DNA of 64,000 nucleotides from Papio anubis (GCF_008728515.1 NC_044996.1:127835595-127899594); one strand, 5' to 3'. Shown: positions 12,049 to 22,666, numbered from the stretch's first letter. Notes: generated by a model from the letters alone, not told the origin. Numbers and translations: made by a program.

Positions 12049-12411
12049 ATGGGGAGGACCAGGTGAACTTCTGTGGATTCATAAGAACCTTGGCTCATTT
12101 CTGACCCATTGATGATGACAAAAGGAGCAAAGATGTGAATGGACCAGAACCACTTGACAGCTGAAGCAACAAACTGCACTTTGCTTTTTAATTATATGAT
12201 TTGGATAGATGTTAGACAACATCTGCAGTGAGCTGTTACAGGAGCTGTGCATGATGGTCAGAGGGAATAACTCAGATGAGCGACTGGGCATTATCACAGA
12301 CAGAACCATCCAGGAGGCTAACTGGGATGGGGATGATGCAATATCTTTCACAGGATATTTTAAGTTTTTGGAGAAGGTGGACATAGAACAGAAAATGAAC
12401 ATCTGATTTCT
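12049..12411 (+). pseudogene. CHP1: CHP1 processed pseudogene, coding part (5'-truncated)
   Basis: This is an intronless copy of calcineurin B homologous protein 1 (CHP1, an EF-hand Ca2+-binding partner of NHE exchangers), starting at about residue 74 and running to the C terminus. Recognisable pieces in order are GEDQVNF-like at 12054, LAHF..PI at 12092, SKDVNGPEPL at 12129, KLHFAF.LYDLD at 12172, ISFT near 12343 and LEKVD.EQKM near 12368. Several Arg codons have become stops (after LAHF, after EPL.S and after LHFAF). One base is missing near 12205, and the final RFLH is cut by a CGA-to-TGA change, with the original-position TAA just after. It is dead as a protein. It sits inside an L1M relic that stops at about 12048, as expected for a retrocopy inserted into that element, and lies antisense to NHS. 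No introns, no promoter and no upstream residues are present. Confidence 0.88.
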
Positions 12412-13143
12412 TGACTAAAGAACTGAGACTAAACTGTTCCATACTCTCTAGTATTTAACAACTGGAACTTGAGAGTCCTCCTGTCCACCAGCCCCACCTA
12501 TACCCCATCATGCCCCATCTCCCAAAATGCTACTATTGATGCATGACAACTCCAGATGTGCTTGGTCAACACAAGCCTGCCTTTGATGCAAACAGGGCAT
12601 TACAGAATAGTACACCCAGTCTATTTCTCTTCAGTCTGAATTCACCGGTTCTCCATTTCTAAATGTTATCTCCACTCTTCTGCTGCTGACGCCACATGTC
12701 CATCCAGTCTGAGAAAGTGAGAGGAGGAACCATGCCAAGCTAATTCACTGGACTAGACTGTAGGCTTCCGCATGCTCCTTCAATCTTGTCCCTATGTCCT
12801 TTGCTTCCTGCTTCTGTCACCCAACAGAGGTGTGAATGCAGCAACTGCACTTGGTCTTTTAGTCTCCCTGCTTTTTATTAACCCCCCAAATTCCCTCTGT
12901 TACACGTGGAACCCCAAGCTGTGCCTATTGAATATATTTCTGACTTGGCAAGAAAGTTCTGTGGTCTGGAAGTTTTTATTTACCTTCACTCATAAATGGG
13001 ACTCTGGGATGTTGTCTCCCCGTGAGCTTTTCAGGGACCAGCACTTCTCTCAGAACAATGTGACCATCTCTTGGTCCCCTCCATTCTGCCCAGTCAGTCA
13101 TCAAAGGTCTGCTTGATAGAGATACTTTTCTTTTAAAAAATTT
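12412..13143 (+). pseudogene. CHP1: Probable CHP1 pseudogene 3' UTR continuation
   Basis: Non-repetitive sequence continues directly from the pseudogene stop region up to the AluY at 13144 and does not resume the interrupted L1M. It is therefore probably the copied CHP1 3' UTR. I cannot match it base for base from memory, and no clear poly(A) tail or target-site duplication is visible; the tail may have been lost in the rearrangement at 13.1-13.5 kb. Confidence 0.45.
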
Positions 13144-13405
13144 TGACAGGGCGCGGTGGCTCATGCCTGTAATCCCAGCACTTTCAGAGGCTGAGGTGGG
13201 CGGATCATGAGGTCAGGAGATTGAGACCATCCTGGCTAACACAGTGAAACCCCATCTCTACTAAAAATACAAAAAATTAGCTGGGTGTGGTGGCAAACGC
13301 CTGTAATCCCAGCTACTCGGGAGGCTGAGGCAGGAGAATGGTGTGAACCCAGGAGGCGGAGCTTGCAGTGAGCCGAGATGGCGCCACTGCACTCCATCCA
13401 GCCTG
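13144..13405 (+). mobile_element. AluY SINE, 3'-truncated at a rearrangement
   Basis: A Y-type Alu runs normally up to its second monomer and stops at gcctgg, about 30 bp short of the usual end, with no A tail. Its last part carries an extra 4 bases (ctccATCCagcctgg). It joins directly to an inverted copy of sequence from 17 kb. Confidence 0.9.
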
Positions 13406-13481
13406 GATGGAGTAAAAGAAGCAGGAAGACCTTTATGAACTGATAAGGAGTGATTTCTAAGACATACTCTTAATTGAAAAA
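13406..13481. repeat. Inverted duplicate of 16944-17019
   Basis: These 76 bases equal the reverse complement of 16944-17019 with a single mismatch (gaagc versus gcagc). The source copy lies inside a long reverse L1M relic, whereas this copy is an isolated fragment wedged between two opposed Alus. Confidence 0.95.
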
Positions 13482-13499
13482 AAAAATTTAATTCAAAAA

Positions 13500-13681
13500 A
13501 AATTTTTTTTTTAATTTTTAATTTTTTTTAGAGATAGGGTCTCACTCTGTCACCCAGGCTGGATGGAGTACAGTGGTGTCATCATGGCTCACCGCAGCCT
13601 CCAACTCCTGGGCTCAAGCGATCCTCCTGCATCAGCCTCCCAAGTAGCTGGGACTGCAGACACATGCCACTGCACCTAGTG
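13500..13681 (-). mobile_element. AluJ fragment, reverse
   Basis: A T-rich tail is followed by gagatagggtctcactctg and about one monomer of a reverse J-type Alu that ends abruptly. It has the same extra 4 bases (ggctGGATggag) as the opposed AluY at 13144-13405. Confidence 0.85.
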
Positions 13682-14482
13682 GAGATGCTCTTCTTGAAAG
13701 GCGCAAGGTGTACAACCAAGTGTTCTAGGTGGCTTGCCCAGGTCATTCTCTTTCTCTGGCCTGTGATTCTCCACACACATATCTACATGGCTACTTTTGT
13801 TAGTGCAGTGTTGGTTCTTCAGAAAATAGCCATATGCCTGCTGATTTGCTTAGTTTGGGGACACCATCGCCACCACAATGGCTGCTCTGACAATATGCCT
13901 GGGGGCTTTCTCATGGCTTTTTGAACAAGGAGGCTGGGCACCCTATTGAGCCTCCTGCATTCACACCTCTGCAGCATGGTTTATGCCTCAATGTTATGTG
14001 CACTGGAATGCTTTCCACTTCACATTTCCAAATAGATTACTGTTAAGGAAATTCCTAATTGATCCTATCTGAGATTTAAAGATTGTCCTCAGTATCTTGA
14101 AGGATTTTACATGGGGCAAATGATTATGCTGGAAGCTATAGTCAGCTCCTAATGGTGGTCTAAAGCATCAAATGTATTGTAGCATCAGCCGCCTGGCTGA
14201 GGAGCCTCCTGGCTCCTCATGTAGACCACTGCTAATGCCTTAGAAACATGGTCTCGCATTTGTGGCCAATCTGAGGTGGAATGATAGGCCTCTGAGCAAG
14301 CCAGTGCAGCTTCTTTGCTAGAGTCAGCTTAGTTTAGACTTCATTGAATCAGGTAATCAGGTTGTTGTCATCCTAACATCTGTCTGTGTAAGTCTCTTCA
14401 TTCATAAATCTGTCCTTGGTGGACTTTCTCTGACTCATTGCTTACTTGTTTGCTTGCTTCCTTGCTTAGGAAGGAAAACTTA
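13682..14482. other. Intron 3 sequence, nothing recognised
   Basis: No recognisable feature is present. Confidence 0.45.
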
Positions 14483-14492
14483 CACACAATTA

Positions 14493-14659
14493 CTTTTTTT
14501 ATTATTTTTTTGAGACACAGTTTTGCTGTATCACCCAGGTTGGAGTGCAGTGGCATGATCTCAGCTCACTGCAGCCTCTGCCTCCTGGGCTTAAGTGATC
14601 CTTCCACCTCAGCCTCCCGAGTAGCTAGGACTACAGGTGTGCGCCACTATGCTTGGCTG

Positions 14660-14693
<34 letters not shown>

Positions 14694-14814
14694 CTTATAG
14701 ACGGGGGTCTCACAATGTCGCCCAGGCTGGTCTCAAACTCCTGAGCTCAAGTGATCCACCAGCCTCAGCCTCCCAAAGTGTTGGGATTACAGGTATCAGC
14801 CACCGCGCCTGACC
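14493..14814 (-). mobile_element. Alu SINE, reverse (J/S-type)
   Basis: A full-length reverse Alu lies between matching target-site copies (cacacaatta at 14483-14492 and 14815-14824). Its middle A-rich linker has become a (TTTTC)n tract. Confidence 0.92.
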
Positions 14815-15114
14815 CACACAATTATTCAGGAAGGGAATGGCTAAAGAATACCACCTTCAAGGGATGGGGAAGGGGTGGGAATCAGGGGAGTGGCCAGGTG
14901 GGATGACTTAAGTGTGAATGAATGTGAAAGAATGAGGAATTCCTTTTAAAGTATAATTTTGACTTTGAGATCAAGTGATGTAATACAGGAATTGTATAAA
15001 AGGGAAGAATTATCTGATAGTCATCTGTGGGGTACCTCAAAGGCTCTTTGACTTGCATATTTAAAATTCCTAAGTATATGACTTTCCCCTTTTGGTTGTA
15101 TAGCAAGCTGTTTT

Positions 15115-15395
15115 GTTTTCATTTTGAGACAGAGTCTCACTCTGTCACCCAGGCTGGAGTGCAGTGGTGCAATCTCAGCTCACTGCAACCTCTGCTTCCC
15201 AGGTTCCAGTGATTCTCCTGCCTCAGCCTCCTGAGTAGCTGGGATTGATGGGTGCCTGCCACCGCAACTGGCTAATTTTGTATTTTTAGTGGAGAATGGG
15301 TTTCACCATGTTGGCCAGGCTGGTCTCGAACAAACTCCTAACCTCAAGTGATCCGCCTGCCTCAGCCTCCTAAAGTGCTGGGATTACAGGCATGA
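15115..15395 (-). mobile_element. AluS SINE, reverse
   Basis: A full-length reverse Alu is flanked by 13-bp target-site duplications with one mismatch (agcaagctgtttt at 15102-15114, agcaaggtgtttt at 15396-15408). Confidence 0.92.
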
Positions 15396-15639
15396 AGCAA
15401 GGTGTTTTAATCCACAATTATGCCTTACTGTTCCATTTAAAACTATATTCATTAATCTATCAATAAATATTTGTGGTTAAAATGAAACAAAAATACTACT
15501 TTCCAAAGTTATTAAAGGTTAGCTATTTTCTTCCCCACCTCTTTCAGGGTGGTTGTTATTCATTTGTAATGTAGTTAGGTTTATGTGGTGCTGTTTGTTT
15601 TCCATTTGGGGTTCTCCTCACATCCTGGTTGATGATAAT

Positions 15640-15840
15640 TATTTATTTATGGGGGGATATATAGAACATTACCTGAGCTATAACCCAAAAAATATACTCA
15701 GAGAAATGCCATCCCCCTTGAACCTGCCACCACCATCCCATCCCCCCATTTTTTCTACCCCACTCCCACTCATCCCCTGTAGGGAAATCCATCTCATTTA
15801 TTTTTGGTTTATCCTTCCTGTACAGTCAATTTCATTATAA
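15640..15840 (-). mobile_element. L1M/HAL1-like relic, reverse
   Basis: Wording such as cacccctgtagggaaatcc-like and ttggtttatccttcctgt resembles reverse L1M/HAL1 3' sequence. It is weakly preserved. Confidence 0.4.
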
Positions 15841-15857
15841 TGCATGTTTTGAAAGTT

Positions 15858-15973
15858 CAAGTTTGTTCCACTGTGATCAATATCAATGTGATTGATATTG
15901 ATTCAAATTTGTTCCAATGTGATTGATATCTTAGGTATCACGTGAATATCTAAGATATCTTAGGTATTCACGT
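15858..15973. repeat. Palindrome and direct-repeat cluster
   Basis: The 34-bp near-perfect palindrome at 15940-15973 is centred on gatatc (15954-15959). A 14-bp direct repeat, gatatcttaggtat, occurs at 15925-15938 and 15954-15967. Upstream, atcaatatca and tgatattgat form another inverted repeat (about 15877-15902), and the block starting aa(g/a)tttgttcca occurs twice (about 15859 and 15904). Confidence 0.9.
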
Positions 15974-16326
15974 TTGAGCATAATGTGAGACTCTCTAGAT
16001 GAACACAGCAACTGCACACAGCCGAACTGAGCTGCATAAGAGTACATAACACACACACATATCAAGTATCTACCCGCTACCTCAGTTCACTCCATATATT
16101 AGGAGCCACACCTGCCCACACCTGGTGTTATGACCTTCCCTCCGGTTTCAGGTAACCTTCCATCCTGTCCTTCCCAGTAACTCATAAGCTGTGGCCCTTC
16201 TGTTGCCCAACTCCCAGCCAACTCCAGGACTTTTTTGGGTGAAGTGCCAATTTATTGCAGTATTTGTGTATTTTTAACCATTTACAATGTGTAAAACTGT
16301 GCTATTGTATTTTATTAGGTTCCTAT

Positions 16327-16330
16327 TTGT

Positions 16331-16368
<38 letters not shown>
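16327..16368. repeat. (TG)n microsatellite
   Basis: A tg run with one tatg interruption. Confidence 0.95.
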
Positions 16369-16369
16369 T

Positions 16370-16540
16370 CATGGAAGAAATTTTTGAGTGTTGTGCCCCT
16401 AACTTCATTTTCTCCATAAGCCCTTTGTTTTTTATTGTGCAATTTTGCATAGTGTGGAGAGTTTTAGGGATGCATATGTTGTGTCACAGCAGAATGGACT
16501 CTTTTATCCAAATAAGTGGCTACTTGTATATTTTCTTATA
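16370..16540 (-). mobile_element. L1M relic, reverse (left of the hAT element)
   Basis: Weakly preserved reverse L1M text that appears to continue after the inserted DNA transposon. Confidence 0.4.
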
Positions 16541-16888
16541 TAGTTATAGATCACTTATGACTGGGATGCATTCTGAGAAATACGTCCTCAGGCAATTTTC
16601 TTGTGCAAACATCTTAGAGTGTACTTACACAAACTTAGAAGGTACAGCCTACTACGTACTTAGGCTATATGGTAGAGCCTATTGCTCCTAGGCTACAAAT
16701 CTGTATGGCATGTTACTGTACTGAATACAGTAGGCAATTGTGAAACAATGTGAAGTATTTGTGTATCTAAACACAGGTAAACATAGAAAAGGTACAGCAA
16801 AAATATGACATTATAATTTTATGGGCCCAACAGACTATATGCAGTCTGTTGTTGACAGAAATGTTATTATGTGCTATATGACTATATA
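16541..16888 (+). mobile_element. Non-autonomous DNA transposon, hAT-like
   Basis: A familiar mammalian element of about 350 bp: gtgtacttacacaaactta, aggctatatggtagagccta, ttgctcctaggctac, and tgttactgtactgaataca. Its two ends are roughly inverse (tagttatagatcactta and ttatgtgctatatgactata). The family name is uncertain; it is short and has no transposase. Confidence 0.75.
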
Positions 16889-17323
16889 CCCTTATTTCTA
16901 AAGTGAAGGGTAGCATACTGTGGACACTTTTTTGGGCTTTGCCTTTTTCAATTAAGAGTATGTCTTAGAAATCACTCCTTATCAGTTCATAAAGGTCTTC
17001 CTGCTGCTTTTACTCCATCACTCTTCTATGTATAGGTATTTGGGTTGTTTCCAACATCTTGTAATTGTTAGCAATGCTGAAATAAATAACCTTTTTGTGT
17101 TACTGGAGGTGTATCTTTAGTAGAATTGCAGAAGCAGAAGGTAAGTGCATATGTAGTTTGGTTAGATATTGCCAAATTGCCCTCAGTTAGGTTGGACCAC
17201 GTTTGAATTTCCACCAGCAATGTATGAGAGTGCTTATTTCTCCAGTTTCACTAACAGAATACATTGTTATATTGTTTAATTTTTGCCAGTCTAATAGGTA
17301 ATATGTGGAATCTCAGTGTTGTT
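16889..17323 (-). mobile_element. L1M relic, reverse
   Basis: Reverse L1M text: ttgggttgtttccaacatct, tgccaaattgccctcagtta and accagcaatgtatgagagtg. The source of the inverted duplicate seen at 13406 lies here (16944-17019). It is interrupted by the Alu at 17333. Confidence 0.8.
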
Positions 17324-17332
17324 TGCATTTCT

Positions 17333-17654
17333 TTTTTTTCTTTTCTTTCTTCCTTTTTTTTTTTTTTTTTTTTTTTTTTTTGAGACAGAGTCTCCTCTGT
17401 CATGCAGGCTGGAGTGTAGTGGTGTGATCACAGCAACCTCAACCTCCCCAAGCTCAAGTGATTCTCCCACCTCAGCCTCCTGAGTAGCTGGGACTACAGG
17501 CACACCCCATCAGGCCCAGCTAATTTTTGCATTTTTTTGTAGAGATGGGGTTTCACCATGTTACCCAGGCTGGTCTCAAACTCCTGGGCTCAAGTGATCC
17601 TCCTACCTGAGCCTCCCAAAATGCTGGGATTACAGGCTGCAGAATGCTCCGGCC
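17333..17654 (-). mobile_element. AluS/J SINE, reverse, long T tract
   Basis: A reverse Alu has a T-rich 3' tail of about 45 bp and 9-bp target-site duplications (tgcatttct at 17324-17332 and 17655-17663). It is inserted into the L1M. Confidence 0.92.
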
Positions 17655-17663
17655 TGCATTTCT

Positions 17664-19250
17664 AATTGAGAGTGAGCTTAAACAATTTTTCTTCAGTTGA
17701 AGAAACATATCTATATTTTTTCTGAATTGTCTGTTCACATCTTTTCCTCAATTTTTCTTCCAAGGTTTTGCTCTTTTCTTTATCCCTCAATTTTTAAGAG
17801 GTATTTATCAAAAAATTATTTGTCAACAGTGCTGAGGTTGAGAAACACTGATCAAATTTTTCCTTTCACCAAATGGCTATGCAGTTGTTCCAGCATCATT
17901 AAAAAACTCCATCTCTTGCCTCAGTTATTTGTGATGTTGCCTTTATTGAATGTTTTTATATATACTCTGGTCTCCTTCTGGACTTTGTGTTTTATTCTAC
18001 TGATACATCTGTCTATTCATGTGCCAATACCACAATATTGTAACTGTAGAGGCTTTAAATATATCTTAATGTCTGGTAGGGCTAGGTTTCCTTTTTCAGG
18101 GAGATGTCTTTCTATTTGAAAAAGTCTAATTTTGTGTCTTTAAGGAGTGCTTTAAAGTTTTTCTCATAAAAGTTTTACACATTTTTGGTAAATTAATTCC
18201 TAAGTATTTAGTCTTCTTTGTTATTGCTGTAAATGGGGGTTTCTCTAACATTAGATATATATACATATACATATATATAGAGAGAGAGAGGGAGAGAGAG
18301 AGAGAGAGAGGCATATATATGTATGGAAACATTAGAGGCATTTCTAATTAAAAATAGATATTGAATTTTGTTTAAGGCTTAGCCAGTATAAAAGGAGCTA
18401 ACCATATAGGTTTTCTCCTCCTAGATCTGTTAATATGATATATGATACTAGTAGATTTCATAATATTGAACCAACCTTCCATTCCTAGAATAAATCCCAT
18501 TTAGTCACAGCATATTAATCTCCTACTGTGATGTTATATTCTGTTTGCTAATGTTGAATTTAGTATTTTTGAATCAATAATCATAAGTGATATTGGTCTG
18601 TACTCATCTTTCTTTTTTATGGACTGTCTTTATCAGTTTAGGTGTCAATGTTATACTTGCTTCATAAAATAAATAGGGAAGTTTTGCTTCATTTTCAATG
18701 CTCTTAAACAATTTAAAGAGCATTGGGAACATCTGGACTTTGAAGGTTTAGTAGAATTCCTCTGGGAAACCATCTAGGCCTGACGTTTTTTAGTGGCATG
18801 TCTCCTTAATAACTTCTTCTGGTTCTACCATGGAAGTCAGTCTGTTTAAGCTTACCAACTCTAATGAGGCCAATTCTGGCAATTTTTCTTCTTCTAGGAA
18901 ATTACCCATTTCATCTAGGTTTTCAAATTTATTTGCACAGAGGTCTGCAAAATAGTCTCTTATAATTTTTAAATTTTCTTTTGTTTCAGTGGTATTTTTT
19001 CCTGTCATTGCTTATTTTATTTGTGCTTTCTCTCTTTTTCTTGGTCATGTTTTTTCAAACAATCACGACCTAATTAATAAATAAAAATCTTGTGTGTGTT
19101 TAATGTATACAGCATATAGTTGGGTTTGCTTTGTGAGCCAAATTGAAAAGTTTTAAAATAGGCAAATTAAACTCACTCATATTCATTGATATGACTAAAC
19201 TCTGATAAATATTATAATTATGTGTATTTTGTTATATTTGTTATGTTTCT
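17664..19250 (-). mobile_element. L1M ORF2 relic, reverse
   Basis: A long reverse tract of L1 ORF2. Examples are tcctaagtatttagtcttct, cttccattcctagaataaat, cctctgggaaaccatctagg and tttcatctaggttttcaaat, corresponding to reverse-transcriptase-region text on the minus strand. Many stops and frameshifts break it. The microsatellite at 18254-18322 lies inside it. Confidence 0.8.
18254..18322. repeat. (TA)n/(GA)n microsatellite
   Basis: A ta/ca tract runs into gagagag units within the L1M relic. Confidence 0.92.
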
Positions 19251-19307
19251 TCCTCCATAAGATGTGTTGTCTTCTCTCTTTATATAAAACAATTTTTTGG
19301 TATTTAG

Positions 19308-19365
19308 GAAGTTTTTTTTTGTTTTTGTTTTTGTTTTTTGTTTGTTTTGTTTTGTTTTTTGCTAG
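19308..19365. repeat. T/G-rich low-complexity tract
   Basis: Irregular ttttg units. Confidence 0.85.
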
Positions 19366-19393
19366 TAGTCTTCTTTGTTCTTATACTATTTTA

Positions 19394-19709
19394 TTTATTT
19401 TTATTTTATTTATTTATTTATTTATTTATTTGAGATGGAGTCTTGCTCAGTCGCCCAGGCTGGAGTGCGGTGGCGCGATCTTGGCTCACTGCAAGCTCCA
19501 TCCCCCGGGTTCCCGCCATTCTCCTGCCTCAGCCTCCCGAGTAGCTCAGCTCGGACTACAGGCTATTTTTTTTTTTTTTTTTTTTTAGTAGAGACGAGGT
19601 TTCACCGTGTTAGCCAGGATGGTCTCTATCTCCTGACCTCATGATCCTGATCTGCCCGTCTCAGCCTCCCAAAGTGCTGGGATTACAGGCGTGAGCCACC
19701 GTGCCCGGC
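19394..19709 (-). mobile_element. AluY SINE, reverse, internally deleted
   Basis: A reverse Y-type Alu has a (TTTA)n tail and target-site copies near 19379-19393 and 19710-19724 (tcttatac(t/c)atttta). The segment between tacaggc and tagtagagac is lost and replaced by a T run of about 22. Confidence 0.88.
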
Positions 19710-19724
19710 CTCTTATACCATTTT

Positions 19725-20960
19725 AATGTCCTTAGTCCCGTTTTATTTTTCAAGCCTTTACTATCCGGTTGACTAGTTCTTACTGGTATCCTTTAACAGT
19801 CACTTATTGCCTAGACAATAATCAATTAGCTTATTCTACTTTCTTCTTTACCTCTCCCTTCTCTCATTTTTAGTTGCATCATTCTCTGTTGTCACAACAT
19901 TTAAAATTGCACGTTAGTTTTCTATCTTCATGTGCACTTTAGTTTTAGTTTTAGATCTACATTTACATGTATTAAAATGTATGCTACCCATCCTTTTGCT
20001 GACATTTCCCCAATTATTCCTTGGTTGGATGAAGCTTGTCCTCTGGTAGATTCCTCATAAAGGACTCATGGGTGTAAAATTCTCTAAGTTCCTGTATGTT
20101 GAAAATTGCTTTTCTATACTTGAAGTACAGCATGGTTGGACATAAAACCCTTGCTTCATATATTCTTTAATTGATCTTTTGCAATCACTCTATGTAGATC
20201 TGCTAATCTATCTCTTACTCCATTTGTGTGGCTTTGGTGTGTTTCACAAGATCCCTGGTTTAATGGCACCATCTTCTGTCAGTTCGTCGAAGTCGAATAT
20301 TTTAGTGTATTTGTTTGTTTTGGTGGTGATGCAGGAGTTGAAGGACACACACAACTCCTGCGTGTCCTTGAATGTTTTGGTTTTATTTTGTCTTGCAGGG
20401 TCCTAGAAATTTCCTTTTTGCCCCTTTTTTTCTTCAATCCCAATTGCTGAAGGGCAGATTTCCCTTCCTGTTTGTCTTTGTCTCCCCCAGAAGCTTTTCT
20501 CTATATGAGAAAACTGCTCCTGTAAAATATACATACTTTTAGGTCCTTTTTTGTAGTTTGTGTCTATCTGAAAAAATTTGTACTATTTTTCAGACTTAGG
20601 GCAGACAATTTTTCTGGTGGTGGTTTTATATCAATCTTAAGACCCACTGCTAGTTCGTCTCTTCCATGTAGCTTTCTGAATCTGCCCTCCCTCACCTTGT
20701 AACAGGAGGAAATATGCTGAGACTTGGTGTTTTCTCTCTTTTTACTTAACAGTCAATGTGATGTTTGGGAATTCTCTGTCCTCAAGTTATGCTGATGGTG
20801 TGTTTTTCTGTGTAGTTTTATTTTTACCTTCTTGTTCGATATCATTTTTGGAGGAAATAATAGGAGATGGGGACCTAGGGTATCACCATTATCATCAGTT
20901 ACCTGGGAGTCTCAGTGTATATTTTGATCCACCAAAAAACCTGTGTATTCAACTGCCTCA
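19725..20960 (-). mobile_element. Probable old L1/HAL1 5' relic, reverse
   Basis: T-rich text such as gtaaaattctctaagttcct and ataaaacccttgcttcat resembles the reverse of old L1/HAL1 upstream regions. Preservation is weak, so the limits are approximate. Confidence 0.4.
20331..20369 (+). repeat. Interlocked inverted repeats (H-type pseudoknot pattern)
   Basis: Two perfect inverted repeats are interleaved: gcaggagtt (20331-20339) pairs with aactcctgc (20353-20361), and aaggacac (20341-20348) pairs with gtgtcctt (20362-20369). The second halves are directly adjacent, which is the stem order of a classical pseudoknot. Whether it is transcribed is unknown; in NHS pre-mRNA the complement would be present and could pair equally. 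Confidence 0.85.
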
Positions 20961-21059
20961 AACAGGCTACTTTCCAGCCATCAGCACTGTAAGTCTAATA
21001 GTTTTTGAGCATATAAAAGTATTGTTTCTTACCAAAAAAAAAAAAAGCTGTGTGGACTA

Positions 21060-22100
21060 CTTCTAATGGTTAGTACCAAGAGTGAAAACACATGGTTGGA
21101 TTTGCAGGGAACAGGATACCTGTTACAGCTCTGGCAAACGCTCCTGTTTTGATACCCATTTGCCATTCTCAATTTGACCACAGCCTAGAGAAGGAAGAAA
21201 AATTCCCCAGAAATTCTGCCTGGAGGCAAATGGCTTTCAGTAACTGGGTTTTTGTAAACAAAAGTACTAAAGTACACAAACACACCTCACTGGGGACCCT
21301 TTCCTCTCCCTACCTTTCCCTAAATAATCAGTATTCTGATGCTTAACAAGTCAGTCTGCAACCAAGAGTTCATGTGGACAGAAGTCGATCCCAGGCAATT
21401 TCTCTTTCATATTGCCCTTGGGAACATTTTTACTACAAACTTTTTACATTTGGTTCCTAGCTAGGCCCAGATAACTCTTCAGATCCTTTACCAGCCTAAA
21501 GCTGTAGTTTCTGTGGTGCATTAAAGAAAAGGTTGGGATGCTATGTACTAGTGTTGATTTCGTGAAGTTTGTTTCGATCTCTTCCCTGTAGCTCCGGTCG
21601 ACAGTAACTTCATGTCCCAAATAAATGATCTTAAACTAATCTCTGGCTATAGAATTTCAGAATCCAGCAGGATGGAATAGATACCCTTTTTGTAGGAAGC
21701 CTTTCCCTGAAATGACCTCCTTTGCCACCCTTAATGAGTAAGGACTCCTAGAAGGGCTTTAATTAGAGATACTCCTTGAATTTTCAGCTAACAAAGCGTT
21801 TAGGGTTTTATGCTAAATTGGCTTGTCCTGTTTCCTGTGAGTTCCCCCTAGAGAACTTTTGGTACAAATTAAATGTCAAGAAACCAAGCGTCCTCTCTTC
21901 TCACTTGTAGGAGTTATGAGGTTACTTTGGAGCCATCACCAGATGCCACCAGACAGATGACACTTTGTCCCTTGAAATTTTAAAATATCCCATGGCACCC
22001 TTAGGAGTTCACTGCAGTGCCCTAAGGCACCTAAGCACACAGTTTGGGAATCACAGATATACAACCTTCCAGCCCTTTCCCCCTATGCATATGTATATGT
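21060..22100. other. Intron 3 sequence, nothing recognised
   Basis: No recognisable feature is present. Confidence 0.45.
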
Positions 22101-22159
22101 ACACATACATATACAGTCATTGACATTTTTTGAGATTATACTATACACAAATTTATAAA

Positions 22160-22520
22160 CTATGTAAAAATCCCTGATAATAAAACATACATTTTCCCAT
22201 GTCATTAAATATTCTTCTCTAACACTATTTTTGATATTGTATTCTATCCTATAGTTATATCAGTATTCATTAAACTAAGTCCCTATTGTTGGACATTTGA
22301 GATATTTGTGATTAATTTTCCCATTGTAAACAGTGCTTTGATGAACACCCTAGTGAATAAATCTTTGCATACACTGATTATTGCCTTGGGATAAATTCCT
22401 AGATGTAAAATTGCTGGATCAAAGGTTATGAATATTTAGAGTTTTGCCCTCTAGAAAGAGTGTAACAGTTTATACTTCCTCTAGTATATGTGAGTATATG
22501 TTAAGGTTTTTCATTTGATG
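22160..22520 (-). mobile_element. L1M relic, reverse
   Basis: Reverse L1M text: taagtccctattgttggaca, gggataaattcctagatgta and aaattgctggatcaaaggtt. Confidence 0.8.
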
Positions 22521-22539
22521 GTAAGAATTTTATTATAAA

Positions 22540-22666
22540 TGATTTCAATATAGACTGACATTCAGGTATTTTAGGCATTGTGCTGGGCACTTGCACAAAT
22601 ACACATGCATAGTTTAATCTTATTTATAAAATGTCATATTTAGCCTCTTTAACAACCTTGAAAAGT

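Noticed and set aside
12209..12406. The 65-codon frame in the CHP1 copy as a functional small EF-hand protein
   Set aside because: It is the remnant frame of a 5'-truncated retropseudogene after a frameshift, with changed loop residues and a premature stop.
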